Shown piece by piece: positions 63,489-64,000 of a stretch of 64,000 nt of DNA (positions are counted from its first letter, which is position 1; the number at the start of each line of letters is the position of its first letter). The stretch lies in NCBI GenBank assembly GCA_017409265.1, contig JAFQSY010000039.1:62001-126000 (forward strand). The letters are read 5' to 3'. The position numbers and the translations under genes are program-made. The notes beneath the pieces are model-generated. The model did not search any database. It was not told the origin of the DNA and saw only the letters and a program-made list of their open reading frames with translations. The stretch comes from Clostridia bacterium (GTDB taxonomy: Bacteria; Bacillota; Clostridia; Oscillospirales; Acutalibacteraceae).

Positions 63489-64000
63489 TTAACCTCCGAA
63501 TACTTCAATTAAAATTTTTATGATTAATCCGATTATTGCCACACCTCCGACAGCCGCTGCGGCATAGCCTAAAACGTGGAGCCAGAAGCTTTGTCTGTCA
63601 GATATCGTTCTTAAAATCGGACCGAGAGATTCGCTTTTCAGTCCGAATTGCTTGAAACGTTTGAGCTCGTGCTCGAATTTTCCGGGCTTCTTTTCATCAA
63701 TTGTGACAAGCCTTACGCAGCTTCGGCAACCGTCGGTATATGCTCTGAAGCCTGCGGTTTTATGCTGTGCCATGAAGATTCCGTCATGATAACCCCAAAA
63801 ATCGTTGAGGTGGTCATGCCCGAAAAATGCGCCGAGAATGCCGCCGACCTTTTTCCAGCTTGCGAACTGACCGCTGTTGACATCGGGTGAGCAGGGGCCT
63901 TCGCCGACGTATCCCTCCGTGCCTTTTTTGCCGACATAGAAGGTGCCTTTCTTTGTATTATAGCCCCTTACTGCAACGGGCAACTCCCAGAATCTCGCCT
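63489..64000 (-). CDS. calcineurin-like metallophosphoesterase, C-terminal part (5'-truncated by window edge)
   Basis: The frame stays open to the right edge, so the N-terminus is outside the window. The visible 170 residues include AFFGHDHLNDFWG, the last GHxH metal motif of purple-acid/calcineurin-type phosphoesterases. FRAYTDGCRSCVRLVTID and a C-terminal hydrophobic helix (HVLGYAAAAVGGVAIIGLII) follow and would anchor the enzyme in the membrane. It ends 4 bases before the MFS start, and the MFS ribosome site lies in its last codons, so the two are coupled. The substrate is unknown. Confidence 0.8.
   Translation of the reverse strand, partial: ARFWELPVAVRGYNTKKGTFYVGKKGTEGYVGEGPCSPDVNSGQFASWKKVGGILGAFFGHDHLNDFWGYHDGIFMAQHKTAGFRAYTDGCRSCVRLVTIDEKKPGKFEHELKRFKQFGLKSESLGPILRTISDRQSFWLHVLGYAAAAVGGVAIIGLIIKILIEVFGG

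Noticed and set aside
1..64000. CRISPR arrays, tRNA/rRNA genes, insertion sequences, prophage or defence genes
   Set aside because: No repeat-spacer pattern, no cloverleaf-type sequence, no transposase or integrase and no known defence gene set were seen.

Overview
The window looks like chromosome from a low-to-mid-GC Gram-positive anaerobe of the class Clostridia, probably a fibre-using gut Oscillospiraceae/Ruminococcaceae-type bacterium. This is inferred from gene content: an AddAB recombination complex, RNase Y next to YmdB, a T-box in front of thrS, the dgt-dnaG-rpoD cluster, consensus SigA-type promoters with 17-bp spacers, strong AGGAGG ribosome sites and many glycosidases. I saw no rRNA, tRNA, CRISPR array, insertion sequence or prophage.

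Layout. 1-7.1 kb: the 3' end of a GH35-like beta-galactosidase, a secreted Big2/propeller protein, a sugar-isomerase plus Gfo/Idh oxidoreductase operon, a C_GCAxxG_C_C protein and a secreted Fn3-like repeat protein. 7.1-12.6 kb: a small P-loop kinase, an AraC regulator, a phosphohexomutase, a serine-hydrolase remnant and a KtrAB-type potassium system. 12.6-22.3 kb: a PHP phosphoesterase, a TtcA-like ATPase, ymdB, rny, T-box/thrS, a dCTP deaminase, an ApgM-like enzyme and an O-acetylhomoserine sulfhydrylase. 22.3-32.7 kb: a GH16 enzyme with a small membrane protein, the argCJBD operon, a D-lactate dehydrogenase with a DUF1015 gene, a zinc-ribbon membrane protein and a CBS/CorC membrane protein. 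32.9-48.3 kb: housekeeping genes, namely addB-addA, rpmE, a YigZ-like gene, dgt-dnaG-rpoD, a D-glutamate cyclase-like gene with alr, and rplM-rpsI. 48.4-64 kb: carbohydrate use and transport, namely a domain-permuted GH3, an OPRT-like protein, a GH36 alpha-galactosidase, a YbaK-like deacylase, uxuA-eda-kdgK, and a minus-strand run of metallophosphoesterase, MFS transporter, TrkA, TrkH and a GH38-like protein.

How the genes fit together. uxuA, eda and kdgK turn mannonate into pyruvate and glyceraldehyde-3-phosphate, the shared lower route for hexuronates. The GH3, GH16, GH35-like and GH36 enzymes would feed sugars to central metabolism. argC-J-B-D forms ornithine from glutamate by the cyclic route. 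Two separate potassium systems are present.

The only non-coding stretches over 300 bases are 10198-10579, which holds a terminator, a gene remnant and a second terminator, and 16655-17155, which holds divergent promoters and the T-box leader. Start codons were moved downstream from the longest reading frame wherever a Shine-Dalgarno site decided the matter. No clearly undescribed system stands out. The best candidates for a second look are the GH38-like protein with altered catalytic motifs in a potassium-transport operon, the OPRT-like protein without the acidic PRPP pair, and the phased palindromes before dgt-dnaG-rpoD.
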